Assembly: GCF_004353985.1 (NCBI RefSeq)
Contig: NZ_SMOA01000002.1
Location: 1 to 64,000 of the forward strand
From: Paracraurococcus ruber
GTDB taxonomy: Bacteria; Pseudomonadota; Alphaproteobacteria; Acetobacterales; Acetobacteraceae
Direction of reading: 5' to 3'
DNA: 64,000 nt
Each line of letters begins with the position of its first letter. The first letter of the stretch is position 1. Below are positions 50,996 through 60,864 of this stretch, one piece after another. Below the pieces are notes generated by a model. That model had not been told where the DNA came from. It did no database searches and worked only from the letters and a program-made list of their open reading frames with translations. Position numbers and translations under genes: made by a program.

Positions 50996-51727
50996 CTACA
51001 GGGACGCGCCGCCATCCACCGACAGCTCGGCCCCGGTCATGTAGGCACTGTCGTCCGAAAGCAGGAACAGCACCGCCCGCGCCACATCCTCGGCCAGGCC
51101 GATCCGGCCCATCGGGATCTGGGCGAGGCGCACCGCCCGCTGCTCGTTGCTCCAGACTTTGACCATGTCGGTCTCGATCGGGCCGGGATGGATGCTGTTC
51201 ACCCGGATGCCCTTCGGCGCCAGGTCCACCGCGGCGGCCTTGGTCATGCCGCGCAGCGCCCATTTCGTCGCGCTGTAGGCGAGGGCGCCGGGCGATCCGC
51301 GCAGCCCCGCGGTCGAGGAGATGTTGACGATGGAGCCGCCGCCGGCCCGCTCCATCGCCGGCACCACCGCCTGCATGCCGAGGAAGCAGCCGAGCTGGTT
51401 GACGCGCATGTGCCGCTCGAACAGCTCGGCATCCGTCTGCATCAGCGGCTTCGGGACATAGATCCCGGCGTTGTTCACCATGCCGGTCAGGCCACCCATC
51501 GCCTCGGCCGCCGCGACCGCCTCCTGCCAGTCCTCCAGCCGCGTCACGTCCTGGCGGACGAAGCGGGCGGCGGCGCCGAGTTCGGCAGCGAGCGCCCTCC
51601 CCTGCTCCTCAAGCACGTCGCCGATCACCACCCGGCCGCCCTCCGCGACCAGCATCCGGGCCTCGGCCGCGCCCTGGCCGCGCGCGCCGCCCGAGATCAG
51701 CACGACCTTGTCCGTGAACCGCGCCAT
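50996..51727 (-). CDS. SDR family oxidoreductase
   Basis: A 243-residue classical SDR. It has SGGARGQG (12-19), an unusual but accepted variant of TGxxxGxG, then NNAG (85-88), S137/S138, Y151/K155 in YSATK, and HPGPIETDM after beta-6. Aspartate D37 at the end of beta-2 (VVIGDV) predicts NAD preference. It resembles 3-alpha/20-beta-hydroxysteroid dehydrogenase-type SDRs. It is upstream of the Bug gene and divergent from the cytochrome c gene at 51915. Confidence 0.9.
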   Translation of the reverse strand: MARFTDKVVLISGGARGQGAAEARMLVAEGGRVVIGDVLEEQGRALAAELGAAARFVRQDVTRLEDWQEAVAAAEAMGGLTGMVNNAGIYVPKPLMQTDAELFERHMRVNQLGCFLGMQAVVPAMERAGGGSIVNISSTAGLRGSPGALAYSATKWALRGMTKAAAVDLAPKGIRVNSIHPGPIETDMVKVWSNEQRAVRLAQIPMGRIGLAEDVARAVLFLLSDDSAYMTGAELSVDGGASL

Positions 51728-51914
51728 GTTGTCCCCCCGTCGTGGTTGTGGCGGTGCCGAGCCTAGGACCGATCGCCCGGGGATGCGACCGAAGGCCGGG
51801 CCAGGGCGGCGCGACCGCCCGGGGCGTGCCGTGCCGCTGTGCCAGATCAAGGGCGGGCGGCGCGGATCCGCGCAGGCTGCCGGGTGCGGCCATCGGCCGC
51901 GACGGAGGACCATC

Positions 51915-52247
51915 ATGCGACGACGCCTGTTGCTGGCTGCCTTGATCCTGCTCGCCGCCCTCCCTGCCCTCGCCCAGCGCCGCGCGCTGGAGCAGGAGCG
52001 GCTGGCCTATGGCCGCGCGGTGGCGGAGAACTGGTGCGCCAACTGCCATCTGGTGGGGCCGCAGGCGCGCGGCCCGGCCGGCGATGCCGCACCGCCCTTC
52101 GCCGCCATCGCCGCCATGCCCGGCACGACCGCCATGGCGCTGCGCGCCTTCCTGCAGACGCCGCACGACCGCATGCCGGACTACCGGCTGAGCCAGGCGG
52201 AGCTGGACGGGGTGGTGGCGTACATCCTCGGGCTGCAGCCGCGCTGA
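51915..52247 (+). CDS. small periplasmic c-type cytochrome
   Basis: A 110-residue exported class I cytochrome c. The signal peptide MRRRLLLAALILLAALPALA is cleaved near residue 20. The haem motif is C41-x2-C44-H45 in WCANCH, and the likely axial Met is M87 in DRMPDY. It would carry electrons in the periplasm, but its partner dehydrogenase is not adjacent. CGGAGGACC lies six bases before the start. A hairpin at 52260-52284 follows. Confidence 0.92.
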   Translation: MRRRLLLAALILLAALPALAQRRALEQERLAYGRAVAENWCANCHLVGPQARGPAGDAAPPFAAIAAMPGTTAMALRAFLQTPHDRMPDYRLSQAELDGVVAYILGLQPR

Positions 52248-52259
52248 CGGCAGGAAAAT

Positions 52260-52284
52260 GGCCCGGCGGGGTCGCCGCCGGGCC
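52260..52284 (+). terminator. hairpin after the cytochrome c gene
   Basis: A perfect 10-bp stem GGCCCGGCGG (52260-52269) with CCGCCGGGCC (52275-52284), 5-base loop, starting 13 bases after the stop codon. No T tract follows. Confidence 0.5.
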
Positions 52285-52370
52285 CGAGGCGAGGGAGGAT
52301 CGTCAGTCAAAAGCCGGGGCGCGAGGCGCGCCGGCGGGGCCACGTTTACGTGAACCGGGACCGGCCGGCC

Positions 52371-52384
52371 TTGATCCTGCGCAA
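52371..52384. promoter_or_regulatory. possible FNR/FixK-like box upstream of phaB
   Basis: TTGATCCTGCGCAA matches 8 of 10 fixed positions of the TTGAT-N4-ATCAA consensus. It lies 135 bases before the phaB-like start, in a 271-base spacer with no gene. The weak second half-site makes this tentative; the rest of the spacer contains only short GC-rich inverted repeats. Confidence 0.22.
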
Positions 52385-52518
52385 TGACAGGCCGGGGCAT
52401 TCCCGCTTGATCCGGCCGGGCTTCCGGGCTGTCCTGCCCGGGCCGGCGCCGCGCGACCCATCGCCCGGCACGGTGCCGGGGCGCAAGATGCAGGGCACAG
52501 GACAGGGAGACGGGGCAT

Positions 52519-53241
52519 ATGGCAAGAGTCGCACTGGTGACGGGCGGGCAACGCGGCATCGGCGCCGCGATCAGCGAGGGGTTGAAGGCCGCCGGGCGGA
52601 CGGTGGTGGCCAGCTATGCCGGCAATGACGAGGCGGCGCGCGCCTTCACCGAGCGCACCGGCATCCCCTGCTACAAGTTCGACGTCGCGGATTACGACGC
52701 CTGCGCCGCGGCGGTGCAGAAGATCCAGGCCGAGGTCGGCCCGATCGAGATCCTGGTGAACAACGCCGGCATCACCCGCGACGCGACGATGAAGCGCCTG
52801 TCCCGCCAGATGTGGGAGGACGTGATCGATACCAACCTCGGCTCCTGCTACAACATGTGCAAGCTCGTCTGGGACGGGATGACGGAGCGGAAATTCGGCC
52901 GCATCGTCAATATCGGCTCGATCAACGGGCAGGCGGGGCAGTACGGCCAGGTGAATTACGCCGCCGCCAAGTCCGGCATCCATGGCTTCACCAAGGCGCT
53001 GGCGCAGGAAGGCGCCCGCGCCTCCATCACCGTGAACGCCATCGCGCCCGGCTATGTGGACACGGAGATGGTCCGCGCCGTGCCGCCCGACGTGCTTGAG
53101 AAGATCATCGCCAAGATCCCCCGTGGCCGCCTGGGCACCGCCCAGGACATCGCCCGCGGCGTGGCCTTCCTGACCGCGGACGACGCCGATTTCATCACGG
53201 GATCGACCCTGTCGATCAACGGCGGCCAGCACATGTACTGA
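52519..53241 (+). CDS. phaB: acetoacetyl-CoA reductase (PhaB/PhbB type)
   Basis: A 240-residue NADPH-dependent SDR for the second step of polyhydroxybutyrate synthesis (acetoacetyl-CoA to (R)-3-hydroxybutyryl-CoA). It has GGQRGIG (9-15), NNAGITRDATMKR (81-93, typical of PhaB), S134, Y147/K151 in NYAAAKSG, and the end INGGQHMY, also family-typical. GGGAGACGGGGCAT precedes the ATG. PhaA and PhaC are not in the window, so the gene may be a second copy or the pathway genes are scattered. Confidence 0.92.
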   Translation: MARVALVTGGQRGIGAAISEGLKAAGRTVVASYAGNDEAARAFTERTGIPCYKFDVADYDACAAAVQKIQAEVGPIEILVNNAGITRDATMKRLSRQMWEDVIDTNLGSCYNMCKLVWDGMTERKFGRIVNIGSINGQAGQYGQVNYAAAKSGIHGFTKALAQEGARASITVNAIAPGYVDTEMVRAVPPDVLEKIIAKIPRGRLGTAQDIARGVAFLTADDADFITGSTLSINGGQHMY

Positions 53242-53250
53242 GGCGTGGGA

Positions 53251-53272
53251 CGGGGCGGCGGGTGCCGCCCCG
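53251..53272 (+). terminator. hairpin after phaB
   Basis: CGGGGCGGC (53251-53259) pairs with GCCGCCCCG (53264-53272), loop GGGT, ten bases after the stop codon. A further small inverted repeat GTCCCGT...ACGGGAC lies at 53361-53379, before the hypothetical gene. Confidence 0.5.
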
Positions 53273-53384
53273 GACCGCAGCGCCTGCGCCGGCATCCGCC
53301 CGGCGGCGTCCTTCCACCGGCCGCCGCGCGGGAACACCCCAGCGCCGGCGGCCGTTTCCTGTCCCGTCCAGCACGGGACGGTGC

Positions 53385-53771
53385 ATGGCCGGCAGCAAGC
53401 ATCCGCGCGGGCCGGAGGATCGCAAGGGCGGCCTCGGCGCCGATAAGCCGCGGCCGCCGGACGACCTCGAGCGCAATCCGGGCATCGGCGCCAGCAAGGG
53501 CACGCAGGCCTCGACCGGCACCGACCCGGAGGAGATAGAGGCGACGAACACGAGCGAGGGCGATGTCCTCAACGACGCCGACCGCACCGGCGGCGTGAAG
53601 CCGGACCAGCGCGGCTGCACCAACCGCTATGGTCGATCGCGCCGTCGCCGCAACGCGCCATCGGCTCCGGGCCGTTCCGCGCAGGGCAGGATCATGCGTC
53701 CGGGCCTTCGCCGTCCCCCGCTGCGGTGCCGGGCGCGCGGCGGCAGGCTGCCAGGCTGCGCTGCCGGGTAG
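53385..53771 (+). CDS. small hypothetical protein
   Basis: A 128-residue unrecognised protein. The first 80 residues are polar and acidic without hydrophobic core (for example GIGASKGTQASTGTDPEEIEATNTSEGDVLNDA and RTGGVKPDQRGCTNR), suggesting an intrinsically disordered protein. That part resembles small conserved proteins of Acetobacteraceae that normally end near the TNR segment. Here the frame runs on for another 45 arginine-rich residues, which may be read-through sequence, perhaps after loss of the stop. Confidence in the coding nature is moderate. Confidence 0.45.
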   Translation: MAGSKHPRGPEDRKGGLGADKPRPPDDLERNPGIGASKGTQASTGTDPEEIEATNTSEGDVLNDADRTGGVKPDQRGCTNRYGRSRRRRNAPSAPGRSAQGRIMRPGLRRPPLRCRARGGRLPGCAAG

Positions 53772-53852
53772 CCGGGGTCTGCGGCAGGGGCCGGTGGCGC
53801 CCGCCGCGCCGGCGCGGCATCCTCCGCGCCCTGGATGCGGGAGGATCACGCG

Positions 53853-54503
53853 ATGGGCCATGCGGTGCTCGCCTTCGATGGCGAGGATGAGGGGGCGCCG
53901 GCGCGGCGGCAGGCGGCGCGGGAGCGGCACCTGCAGGTGCTGGCAGCCTGGGCCGGCGATGGCCGCCTGGCCTTCGGCACGCCGCTGCTGGCGCCGGATG
54001 GCCGCGCCATGGGGTCCCTGATGATCCTCGGCGCGCCCGGCGAGGATGCGCTGCGCGCCTATCTGGCGGAGGAGCCCTTCAACCAGGAAGGCGTGTGGCA
54101 GCGCGTCGAGACCTTCCCCTTCCGCATCGCCTCGCTGCCCTATCGGCCGCTGCCGCAGCCCGGCGCGCCGATCGCGCCCGGGCGGACCCATACCGTGATC
54201 CTCGCCCGCGACGGCACCGATGCGGAGGCGCCGCAGCGCCGCCTGGCGGTGCGGGAGCAGCACATGGCCCGGGTGAAGCCGATGGCGGCGGATGGCACGC
54301 TGGCGATCGGCGGCGCCATCCTGGACGCGCCGGGCGGCCGCATGCTCGGGTCCGTCGCCGTCATCGCCCGCGACACGGATGCGGGCGCGCGGGACTGGAT
54401 GGCGGAGGATCCCTATGTCACCGGCCAAGTCTGGCAGCAGGTGACGCTGTGGGGCACGCGCTTCGCGCCGCTGCCCTGGCAGCCCCTGCCGGGCGCCGCC
54501 TGA
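53853..54503 (+). CDS. YciI-like protein with two YCII domains
   Basis: A 216-residue fusion of two YciI-type ferredoxin-like domains. Repeat 1 (residues about 1-95) has RQAARERHLQVLAAWAGDGRLAFGTPLL and LAEEPFNQEGVWQRVE. Repeat 2 (about 108-210) has RRLAVREQHMARVKPMAADGTLAIGGAIL and MAEDPYVTGQVWQQV. The R-x2-H and D-P/E-P positions used in the YciI active-site cleft are kept in both. The function is unknown; YciI relatives act as small dehalogenase-like or muconolactone-isomerase-like enzymes. GGGAGGATCAC precedes the start at 53853. The stop overlaps the next start (TGATG). Confidence 0.85.
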   Translation: MGHAVLAFDGEDEGAPARRQAARERHLQVLAAWAGDGRLAFGTPLLAPDGRAMGSLMILGAPGEDALRAYLAEEPFNQEGVWQRVETFPFRIASLPYRPLPQPGAPIAPGRTHTVILARDGTDAEAPQRRLAVREQHMARVKPMAADGTLAIGGAILDAPGGRMLGSVAVIARDTDAGARDWMAEDPYVTGQVWQQVTLWGTRFAPLPWQPLPGAA

Positions 54504-54892
54504 TGCCGCGGCTGGTCGACTACGCCGGGGCGCCGCCGGAGGTCCGCGCGGTCTTCGACGCGATCAAGGCGGCACGCGGCGTGCCGGACGTGAACAATTT
54601 CTGGAAGGCGCTGGCGGTGGACCCGCCGACGCTGAAGCGCACCTGGGAAAGCCTGTCGCAGGTGATGGCGCCCGGCGCGCTGGATGTACGGACGAAGGAG
54701 ATGCTCTACCTCGCCGTCTCCATGGCTGCCGGCTGCGCCTATTGCACCGCCAGCCATGGCGCCGCCGCCCGCCGCGCCGGGATGGACGACGCGATGTTCG
54801 GCGAATTGCTGGCGGTGGTCGGCATGGCGGCCGAGACCAACCGCCTGGCCGAGGCGCTGCGGGTGCCGGTGGACCCGGCCTTCGAGGCATGA
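54503..54892 (+). CDS. carboxymuconolactone decarboxylase / AhpD-like protein
   Basis: A 129-residue AhpD-fold protein. The redox motif is C78-x2-C81-x3-H85 in CAYCTASH, matching alkylhydroperoxidase D-like enzymes. It probably acts as a thiol-dependent peroxidase or disulfide reductase. The ATG overlaps the YciI stop and its own stop overlaps the SGNH start (ATGA at 54889-54892), so all three genes are translationally coupled. Confidence 0.9.
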   Translation: MPRLVDYAGAPPEVRAVFDAIKAARGVPDVNNFWKALAVDPPTLKRTWESLSQVMAPGALDVRTKEMLYLAVSMAAGCAYCTASHGAAARRAGMDDAMFGELLAVVGMAAETNRLAEALRVPVDPAFEA

Positions 54893-55497
54893 TCCGCGAC
54901 CTGCGCATCTGCTTCGTCGGCGACAGCTTCGTCGCCGGCGCCGGCGACGAGACGGCGCTGGGCTGGGTCGGCCGCGTGACGGCCGCCGCCTGGCAGCGCG
55001 GCGTGGCGCTCACCGCCTACAATCTCGGCGTCCGGCGGGACACCAGCGCCGACCTGCGGCGGCGGGCGGAGCCGGAGGTGCTGGCCCGGCTGCTCGGCGC
55101 CGGCGATGCGAAGGCCGTGGTGTTCGGCTTCGGCGCCAATGACTGCACGCTGGAGGATGACATGCCGCGCGTTCCGCCGGAGGCGAGCGTGGAGAATGCC
55201 GTCGCGCTGCTGGCCTGGGCGGCGGCGCGCTGGCCGGTGCTGATGCTTGGCCCGCCGCCGCTGGCGCATGATGCGGCGCATGATGCGCGCGCGGCGGCGC
55301 TCTCCAGCCGATTCGCCGCGGTGTGCGAGGGCATGGATATCCCCTTCCTCGACACGCATGGGCCTCTGTCGGGGATCGCTGCCTGGCGCAATGGCGCGCT
55401 GCGTGGCGATGGTGTGCATCCCGACGGCGCCGGATATGCGGCGCTGGCCGCCCTGGTGGAGCAATGGCCCGCCTGGCGCAACCTCACGCGCCCCTGA
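54889..55497 (+). CDS. SGNH/GDSL-type hydrolase
   Basis: A 202-residue lipase/esterase of the SGNH family. It has Ser S13 in VGDSFVAGAG (block I), GFGANDCTLE (the GxND block III), and the catalytic D-x2-H in GDGVHPDGAGY near residue 177. No signal peptide is seen, so it acts in the cytosol on small esters or acyl groups. It is the last gene of the YciI-AhpD-SGNH unit. A GC-rich inverted repeat follows at 55503-55560. Confidence 0.9.
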   Translation: MIRDLRICFVGDSFVAGAGDETALGWVGRVTAAAWQRGVALTAYNLGVRRDTSADLRRRAEPEVLARLLGAGDAKAVVFGFGANDCTLEDDMPRVPPEASVENAVALLAWAAARWPVLMLGPPPLAHDAAHDARAAALSSRFAAVCEGMDIPFLDTHGPLSGIAAWRNGALRGDGVHPDGAGYAALAALVEQWPAWRNLTRP

Positions 55498-55564
55498 TCC
55501 GCGGGGTCCAGGGGCCGTTCGACCCTTGGCGGGGTGAGCGCCGGAGGCGCGGCGCCCCTCTCGC

Positions 55565-55912
55565 CTAGGCCACCCGCGGCGCGAACAGCCGGGTCGCCGC
55601 CCAGCTCATCACCGAGACCACGATCGCTCCCCACAGCGCCGGCCAGAAGCCGTCCACCCGCAGGCCCGGCAGCAGCCAGGCGGTCAGGCCCAGCATGGCG
55701 GCGTTGATCACCAGCAGGAACAGGCCGAGCGTGAGCAGCGTGACGGGCAGGGCGAGGAAGGCCAGCACCGGCCGCACCACCGCATTCACCAGGCCGAAGA
55801 CCAGCGCCGCCAGCAGCAGGCTGCCGAGGCCGCGGAGCTCGATGCCCGGGACGAGTTGCGTCGCCGCCCAGAGGGCGAAGGCGGTGATGAAGGTGCGGGC
55901 CAGGAAGCCCAT
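55565..55912 (-). CDS. PF04020-type phage holin family membrane protein
   Basis: A 115-residue membrane protein with four hydrophobic helices, of the family often labelled phage holin family IV or DUF360. Family features are WAATQLVPGIEL, LVFGLVNAVVRPVL, LTLGLFLLVINAAML and LPGLRVDGFWPALWGA. Despite the name these are chromosomal proteins of unknown function, not phage genes, and no phage gene is nearby. The start is at 55912, 68 bases from the divergent EamA gene. Confidence 0.9.
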   Translation of the reverse strand: MGFLARTFITAFALWAATQLVPGIELRGLGSLLLAALVFGLVNAVVRPVLAFLALPVTLLTLGLFLLVINAAMLGLTAWLLPGLRVDGFWPALWGAIVVSVMSWAATRLFAPRVA

Positions 55913-55980
55913 GGCGGTGTCTCCGCAGATGCGTCCCGCCGTCCTAAGCTGCGGCACCCTCCCCGTCCCGTGGAAAGATC

Positions 55981-56829
55981 GTGACCCCAGCGACCCTCGC
56001 CGGCTGCGCCGCCCTGCTGCTCTGGGCCTTCCTCGCCCTGCTCGCCCGCCTCGCGCAGCCGCTGCCGCCGCTGCTGCTCACCGGCCTGGCCTTTGCCGTG
56101 GGCGGCGCGCTGGGTGTCGCGGTGGTGGCGGCGCGCGGCCGGCTCGGGGCGCTGCGGCAGCCCGCCATCGTCTGGCTGCACGGCGTCGGCGGGCTGGCGG
56201 GCTACCATGCGCTGTATTTCGCTGCGCTGGCCCTGGCACCACCGGTCGAGGCCAACCTGCTGAACTACACCTGGCCGCTGCTGATCGTGCTGCTGGCCGG
56301 GCCGCTCCGCGGCCTGCGCCTGGGGCCGCGGCGGCTGGCGGGCGTGGCATTGGGCGCGGCCGGCGCCGTATTGCTGCTGGCCGCCGGGGCACAGGGCTTC
56401 GGTGGCGGCAGCCCGGCCGGCTATGCCGCCGCCGCGGGCGCGGCCGTCACCTGGGCATTCTATTCCGTGCTGGCCGGCACGCCGCGGCTGTCGGGCGTGC
56501 CGACCGAGGCGGTGGCCGGCTTCTGCCTCGCCTCCGCCGCCCTGGCGCTGCTGGGGCATTGGGCCTTCGAGCCGGCGGCCTCGCCGGCGGTGGGGCAATG
56601 GCCGGCGATCCTCCTGCTGGGGGCGGGACCGGTGGGCGCGGCCTTCTTCCTCTGGGATGTCGGGATGAAGCGGGGTGACCCGCGGCTGCTGGGGACGCTG
56701 GCCTATGCGACCCCCGTTGCCTCCACCCTGCTGCTGGTCCTGGCGGGGGAAGGCGCGCTCAGTCCCGCGGTGCTGCTGGCGGCGGCGCTGGTGGTGGGGG
56801 GTGGCGCGCTGGCCGCAACCGCGCGGTAG
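55981..56829 (+). CDS. EamA (DMT) family transporter
   Basis: A 282-residue drug/metabolite transporter with about ten membrane helices in two EamA repeats. The first repeat includes YFAALALAPPVEANLLNYTWPLLIVLLAG, the second AVTWAFYSVLAGTP and PVASTLLLVLAGEGALSPAVLL. It probably exports an amino acid, metabolite or drug; the substrate is unknown. It starts with GTG at 55981, just after GTGGAAAGATC. Confidence 0.92.
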   Translation: MTPATLAGCAALLLWAFLALLARLAQPLPPLLLTGLAFAVGGALGVAVVAARGRLGALRQPAIVWLHGVGGLAGYHALYFAALALAPPVEANLLNYTWPLLIVLLAGPLRGLRLGPRRLAGVALGAAGAVLLLAAGAQGFGGGSPAGYAAAAGAAVTWAFYSVLAGTPRLSGVPTEAVAGFCLASAALALLGHWAFEPAASPAVGQWPAILLLGAGPVGAAFFLWDVGMKRGDPRLLGTLAYATPVASTLLLVLAGEGALSPAVLLAAALVVGGGALAATAR

Positions 56830-56984
56830 CGGGCCGTCGCGGTCGCCCGCGCGCCGGTGTCCGGGGCGATCAAGGCCCCGGGGCCGTCCGTGGCGGATGC
56901 GGCCCGCGCAAGCGGCGGACCAAGCGAGTTGCTCCGCGCCCCTGGCGGCAGCGCCGGGCGGACCGCGTCCGGCGCCGGCGGCGG

Positions 56985-57446
56985 TCAGCCCTGGCGCCGC
57001 GGCACCACCGCATCCCGAGCCGCGGGGACCGGAACCGGCTCCGCCTCCCGCCGCCGGGCGATGTCGAGCGCCCAGGCGCCCGGACCTGCGGCGACGAAAT
57101 AGAGGAAGACGAAGCAGTAGAGGATGGCCGCGTCGCCGCCGTTCAGCGTCGGGAAGAGGTTGCGCGGGGCGTGGAACATCCAATAGGCGAAAGCCATCTC
57201 GCCGGCGAGGACGAAGGCCACCGGCCGGGTGAACAGGCCGAGCATCAGCAACAACCCGCCGACCAGTTCCAGCACCCCGCCGACCCAGAGCAGCGAAAAG
57301 GCCGCCGGCCCGGTGCCGCCCATGGGCGGCGGGAAACCGAACAGCTTCTGCGTCCCGTGCAGGAGGAAGATCAGCGCGGCGACGATCCGCAGGATGGCGC
57401 GCATGCGCGGCGCCATCACCGCCATGTCCCAAAGGCCCTGTCCCAT
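56985..57446 (-). CDS. DoxX family membrane protein
   Basis: A 153-residue DoxX-type protein with four hydrophobic helices. It shows LIFLLHGTQKLFGFPPPMGG, GVLELVGGLLLMLGLFTRPVAFVLAGEMAFAYWM, NGGDAAILYCFVFLYFVAAGPGAWALD and a basic tail. DoxX homologues serve in thiosulfate:quinone oxidation or in redox stress complexes, but most are uncharacterised. Starts at 57446 and 57425 are both possible; neither has a good ribosome site. It is convergent with the EamA gene. Confidence 0.9.
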   Translation of the reverse strand: MGQGLWDMAVMAPRMRAILRIVAALIFLLHGTQKLFGFPPPMGGTGPAAFSLLWVGGVLELVGGLLLMLGLFTRPVAFVLAGEMAFAYWMFHAPRNLFPTLNGGDAAILYCFVFLYFVAAGPGAWALDIARRREAEPVPVPAARDAVVPRRQG

Positions 57447-57836
57447 TGCTCAGCGCCCCGGCAGGCCGTCGGCGGATCGGGCGCCTGCGGCGGCGAAGGT
57501 CGTCATGGTCATTCCGCTGGTTCCTGCCTGTCCGGTGTCGTGCCGGACAACGTGCCGGACCCGCCCGGGCTGCCACGCCGCTCGCGGAATGGTCGCCGTG
57601 CTCGGCAGGTCAGGGCGGTTCGCGGCGCGGCACGAAGGCCGGGCTGCGGCGGGACGCGCGGCACCGGATGGCCTGGACCGGTTCCTGCGGTCCGCTGACC
57701 CCGCAAGCCGCCCTTGCCGCGCGGCACCGCGTCCGGCGCCGGCCCCGGTTCGAGCCGCGCCCGGTGCGAACGCTGCGGCCGGAGCGGTCGTCACCGGCCG
57801 AGGCTGCCGGGCACCGCCGGATGCGGCGCCGCGACG
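57447..57836. other. 390-base region without a recognisable gene
   Basis: Reading frames here are GC-rich shadows without family similarity. Short inverted repeats around 57531-57560 (TGTCCGG / CCGGACA) are the only structure seen. The promoter of the DoxX gene should lie at its left end. Confidence 0.5.
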
Positions 57837-58130
57837 TCAGGGCTTCGTGTAGGTGGTGCCGAAGCGCGCGACGAAATCGTTGAAAGCGTAGCGGTCCACC
57901 CGGGCCAGGCAGGGCTCCGGGTCGCCATGCCGGAACTCGTAGATCAGCACCTCGGCGCCCGAGAGCGCGATGCGGCAGAAGCCGTCCTCGGGCTTCACCG
58001 CGCCGCCGGGGCACGCATCCAGGTCGAGATGCGGCACCTTCTCCTCGAACCCGGCATAACTCAGGAAGCAGGCCTTCTCGGCGAAGGCCGGCGCGGCGCC
58101 AAGCAGCAGCAGCGCGAGCAGGATGCGCAT
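57837..58130 (-). CDS. small exported protein of unknown function
   Basis: A 97-residue protein with a clear signal peptide MRILLALLLLGAAPAFA cleaved near residue 17. The mature part has four cysteines (KACFLSYAGF, LDACPGG, DGFCRIAL, PEPCLAR) that could form two disulfides in the periplasm. No known domain was recognised. It follows purA by 100 bases on the same strand and may be read from it. Confidence 0.7.
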   Translation of the reverse strand: MRILLALLLLGAAPAFAEKACFLSYAGFEEKVPHLDLDACPGGAVKPEDGFCRIALSGAEVLIYEFRHGDPEPCLARVDRYAFNDFVARFGTTYTKP

Positions 58131-58230
58131 GAGGGTTGCTCCATGATCCCCGTTGCACGATCGCCGGGCCCCGCCCGGCGCGCCACGCGGCCCGTGGCGA
58201 CGCCGCGCGCCGTCCGAACCCGCCGTCCCG

Positions 58231-59520
<1,290 letters not shown>

Positions 59521-59524
59521 CGGC

Positions 59525-60742
59525 CTAACCTTCTTCCTGCGTGACGGGGACGGGGCTGCCGTCCCGGAGGATGTGGCTGCAGCGCAGCGCCCGCGGCGCA
59601 TCGGCCGCCGAGAGGGCGCGCACCGTGGCGTAGCCCTGGGCGCGCAACGCGGCGAGCGTTGCCTCGGCCGTGCCGAGCGGGGCAAAAAGGCGGCGCGGCG
59701 CCGCCGGCGGCGGGGCGGCGCGCTGCACCGCATCGGGGTAGAGGCTCATGCCCGTCGCCGGCTCCTCGTTCAGCGACAGGTAGCGGCCGCCCCGGCCGAG
59801 CTCCCCGGTCGCGCCAGGGCCGAAGACGGTGAAGGCGACGCCGGTATGGTAGGGGAAGCCCCGGAACTCCATCGGGTCCAGCGTCATCCGCAGGTCCGGG
59901 TCGCGCGCCCGGATGGCGGCCACCACCTCGGCGGCGTTGTCGGCGATGCGCCGCGCGGCCGTCGGCAGGTCCATCGCCGCCAGCGCGGCCAGCGCCGCCT
60001 CCGCAGGTCCTGCCGCGCGCAGCAGGCGCGGCAGCAGATCGGCCAGGTCCACCGCAAGCGGCGCCGCGCGCTCCGCCACCGTCAGCACCGCCACCGGGTC
60101 CTTGCGGTCGATGCCGAGCCGGAGCGCCGCGACCATGTCCTGCGCCGGCTTCCGCCTGACGCCGCGCGCCTCCAGCGCCGGCACGGTCAGCCCGGCCGCC
60201 TCCAGCAGGGTGCCAGCCATGGTCGGCAGGCTGATGTCGAGGGTGGCGCCGGCGACCCCGGCGCGGGCCAGCGCCTCGGCCGCCGCCACCGCCACCTCGG
60301 CATCCGCGGCCGCCGCATCGCTGCCGATCAACTCCACGCCGACCTGCGGCAGCTGCCGTTCCGGGGCGATCTGGGTGCCGCGCACCCGCAGCACCTGCCC
60401 GGCATAGCACAGGCGCAGCGGCCGGGCCTGCAGGCCGAGCCGCGTGGCAGCGATGCGCGCCACCTGCGGCGTGGTATCGGCGCGCAGCCCCATCATCCGC
60501 TGGGAGACGGGGTCCATCAGCCGGAAGGTCTGCTCGGCCACCGCGGCGCCGGAGCCTGCGAGCAGGCTGTCCTCGAACTCCAGCAGCGGCGGCTTGACCC
60601 GCTCATAGCCATGCGCGCCGAAGGCGGCCATCAGGGTCTCGACGAGGGCGGCCTCCCGCTCGGCCTCGGGCGGCAGCAGGTCGATCAGCCCCGCGGGCAG
60701 CAGGCCCGGGGGAGGATGATCATGGGGCGCGTCGTCGGTCAT
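59525..60742 (-). CDS. hisZ: ATP phosphoribosyltransferase regulatory subunit
   Basis: A 405-residue HisRS-like paralogue without tRNA charging activity. HisZ binds the short form of HisG and controls the first step of histidine synthesis. It shows [54 protein letters not shown] and a C-terminal [16 protein letters not shown]. The class II synthetase motif regions are present but the C-terminal anticodon-binding domain is missing, as expected. The presence of HisZ predicts a short HisG elsewhere. Coupling with purA links histidine and purine flux. Confidence 0.93.
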   Translation of the reverse strand: MTDDAPHDHPPPGLLPAGLIDLLPPEAEREAALVETLMAAFGAHGYERVKPPLLEFEDSLLAGSGAAVAEQTFRLMDPVSQRMMGLRADTTPQVARIAATRLGLQARPLRLCYAGQVLRVRGTQIAPERQLPQVGVELIGSDAAAADAEVAVAAAEALARAGVAGATLDISLPTMAGTLLEAAGLTVPALEARGVRRKPAQDMVAALRLGIDRKDPVAVLTVAERAAPLAVDLADLLPRLLRAAGPAEAALAALAAMDLPTAARRIADNAAEVVAAIRARDPDLRMTLDPMEFRGFPYHTGVAFTVFGPGATGELGRGGRYLSLNEEPATGMSLYPDAVQRAAPPPAAPRRLFAPLGTAEATLAALRAQGYATVRALSAADAPRALRCSHILRDGSPVPVTQEEG

Positions 60743-60864
60743 GACCGGCCGGGTGTGGCAGGGGGGGGCCGGCGGCGCAAGGGCCGCGGCCCGGGCCGGG
60801 GATCCTGCCATGGCCACGGGCCGGGCCGGTTCCCGCCGCCGCTGGAATGGCCTATCGCCGCCGC

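Noticed and set aside
55565-55912. Prophage remnant suggested by the 'phage holin' family name
   Set aside because: PF04020-type proteins are ordinary chromosomal membrane proteins, and no other phage gene, att repeat or integrase is visible.
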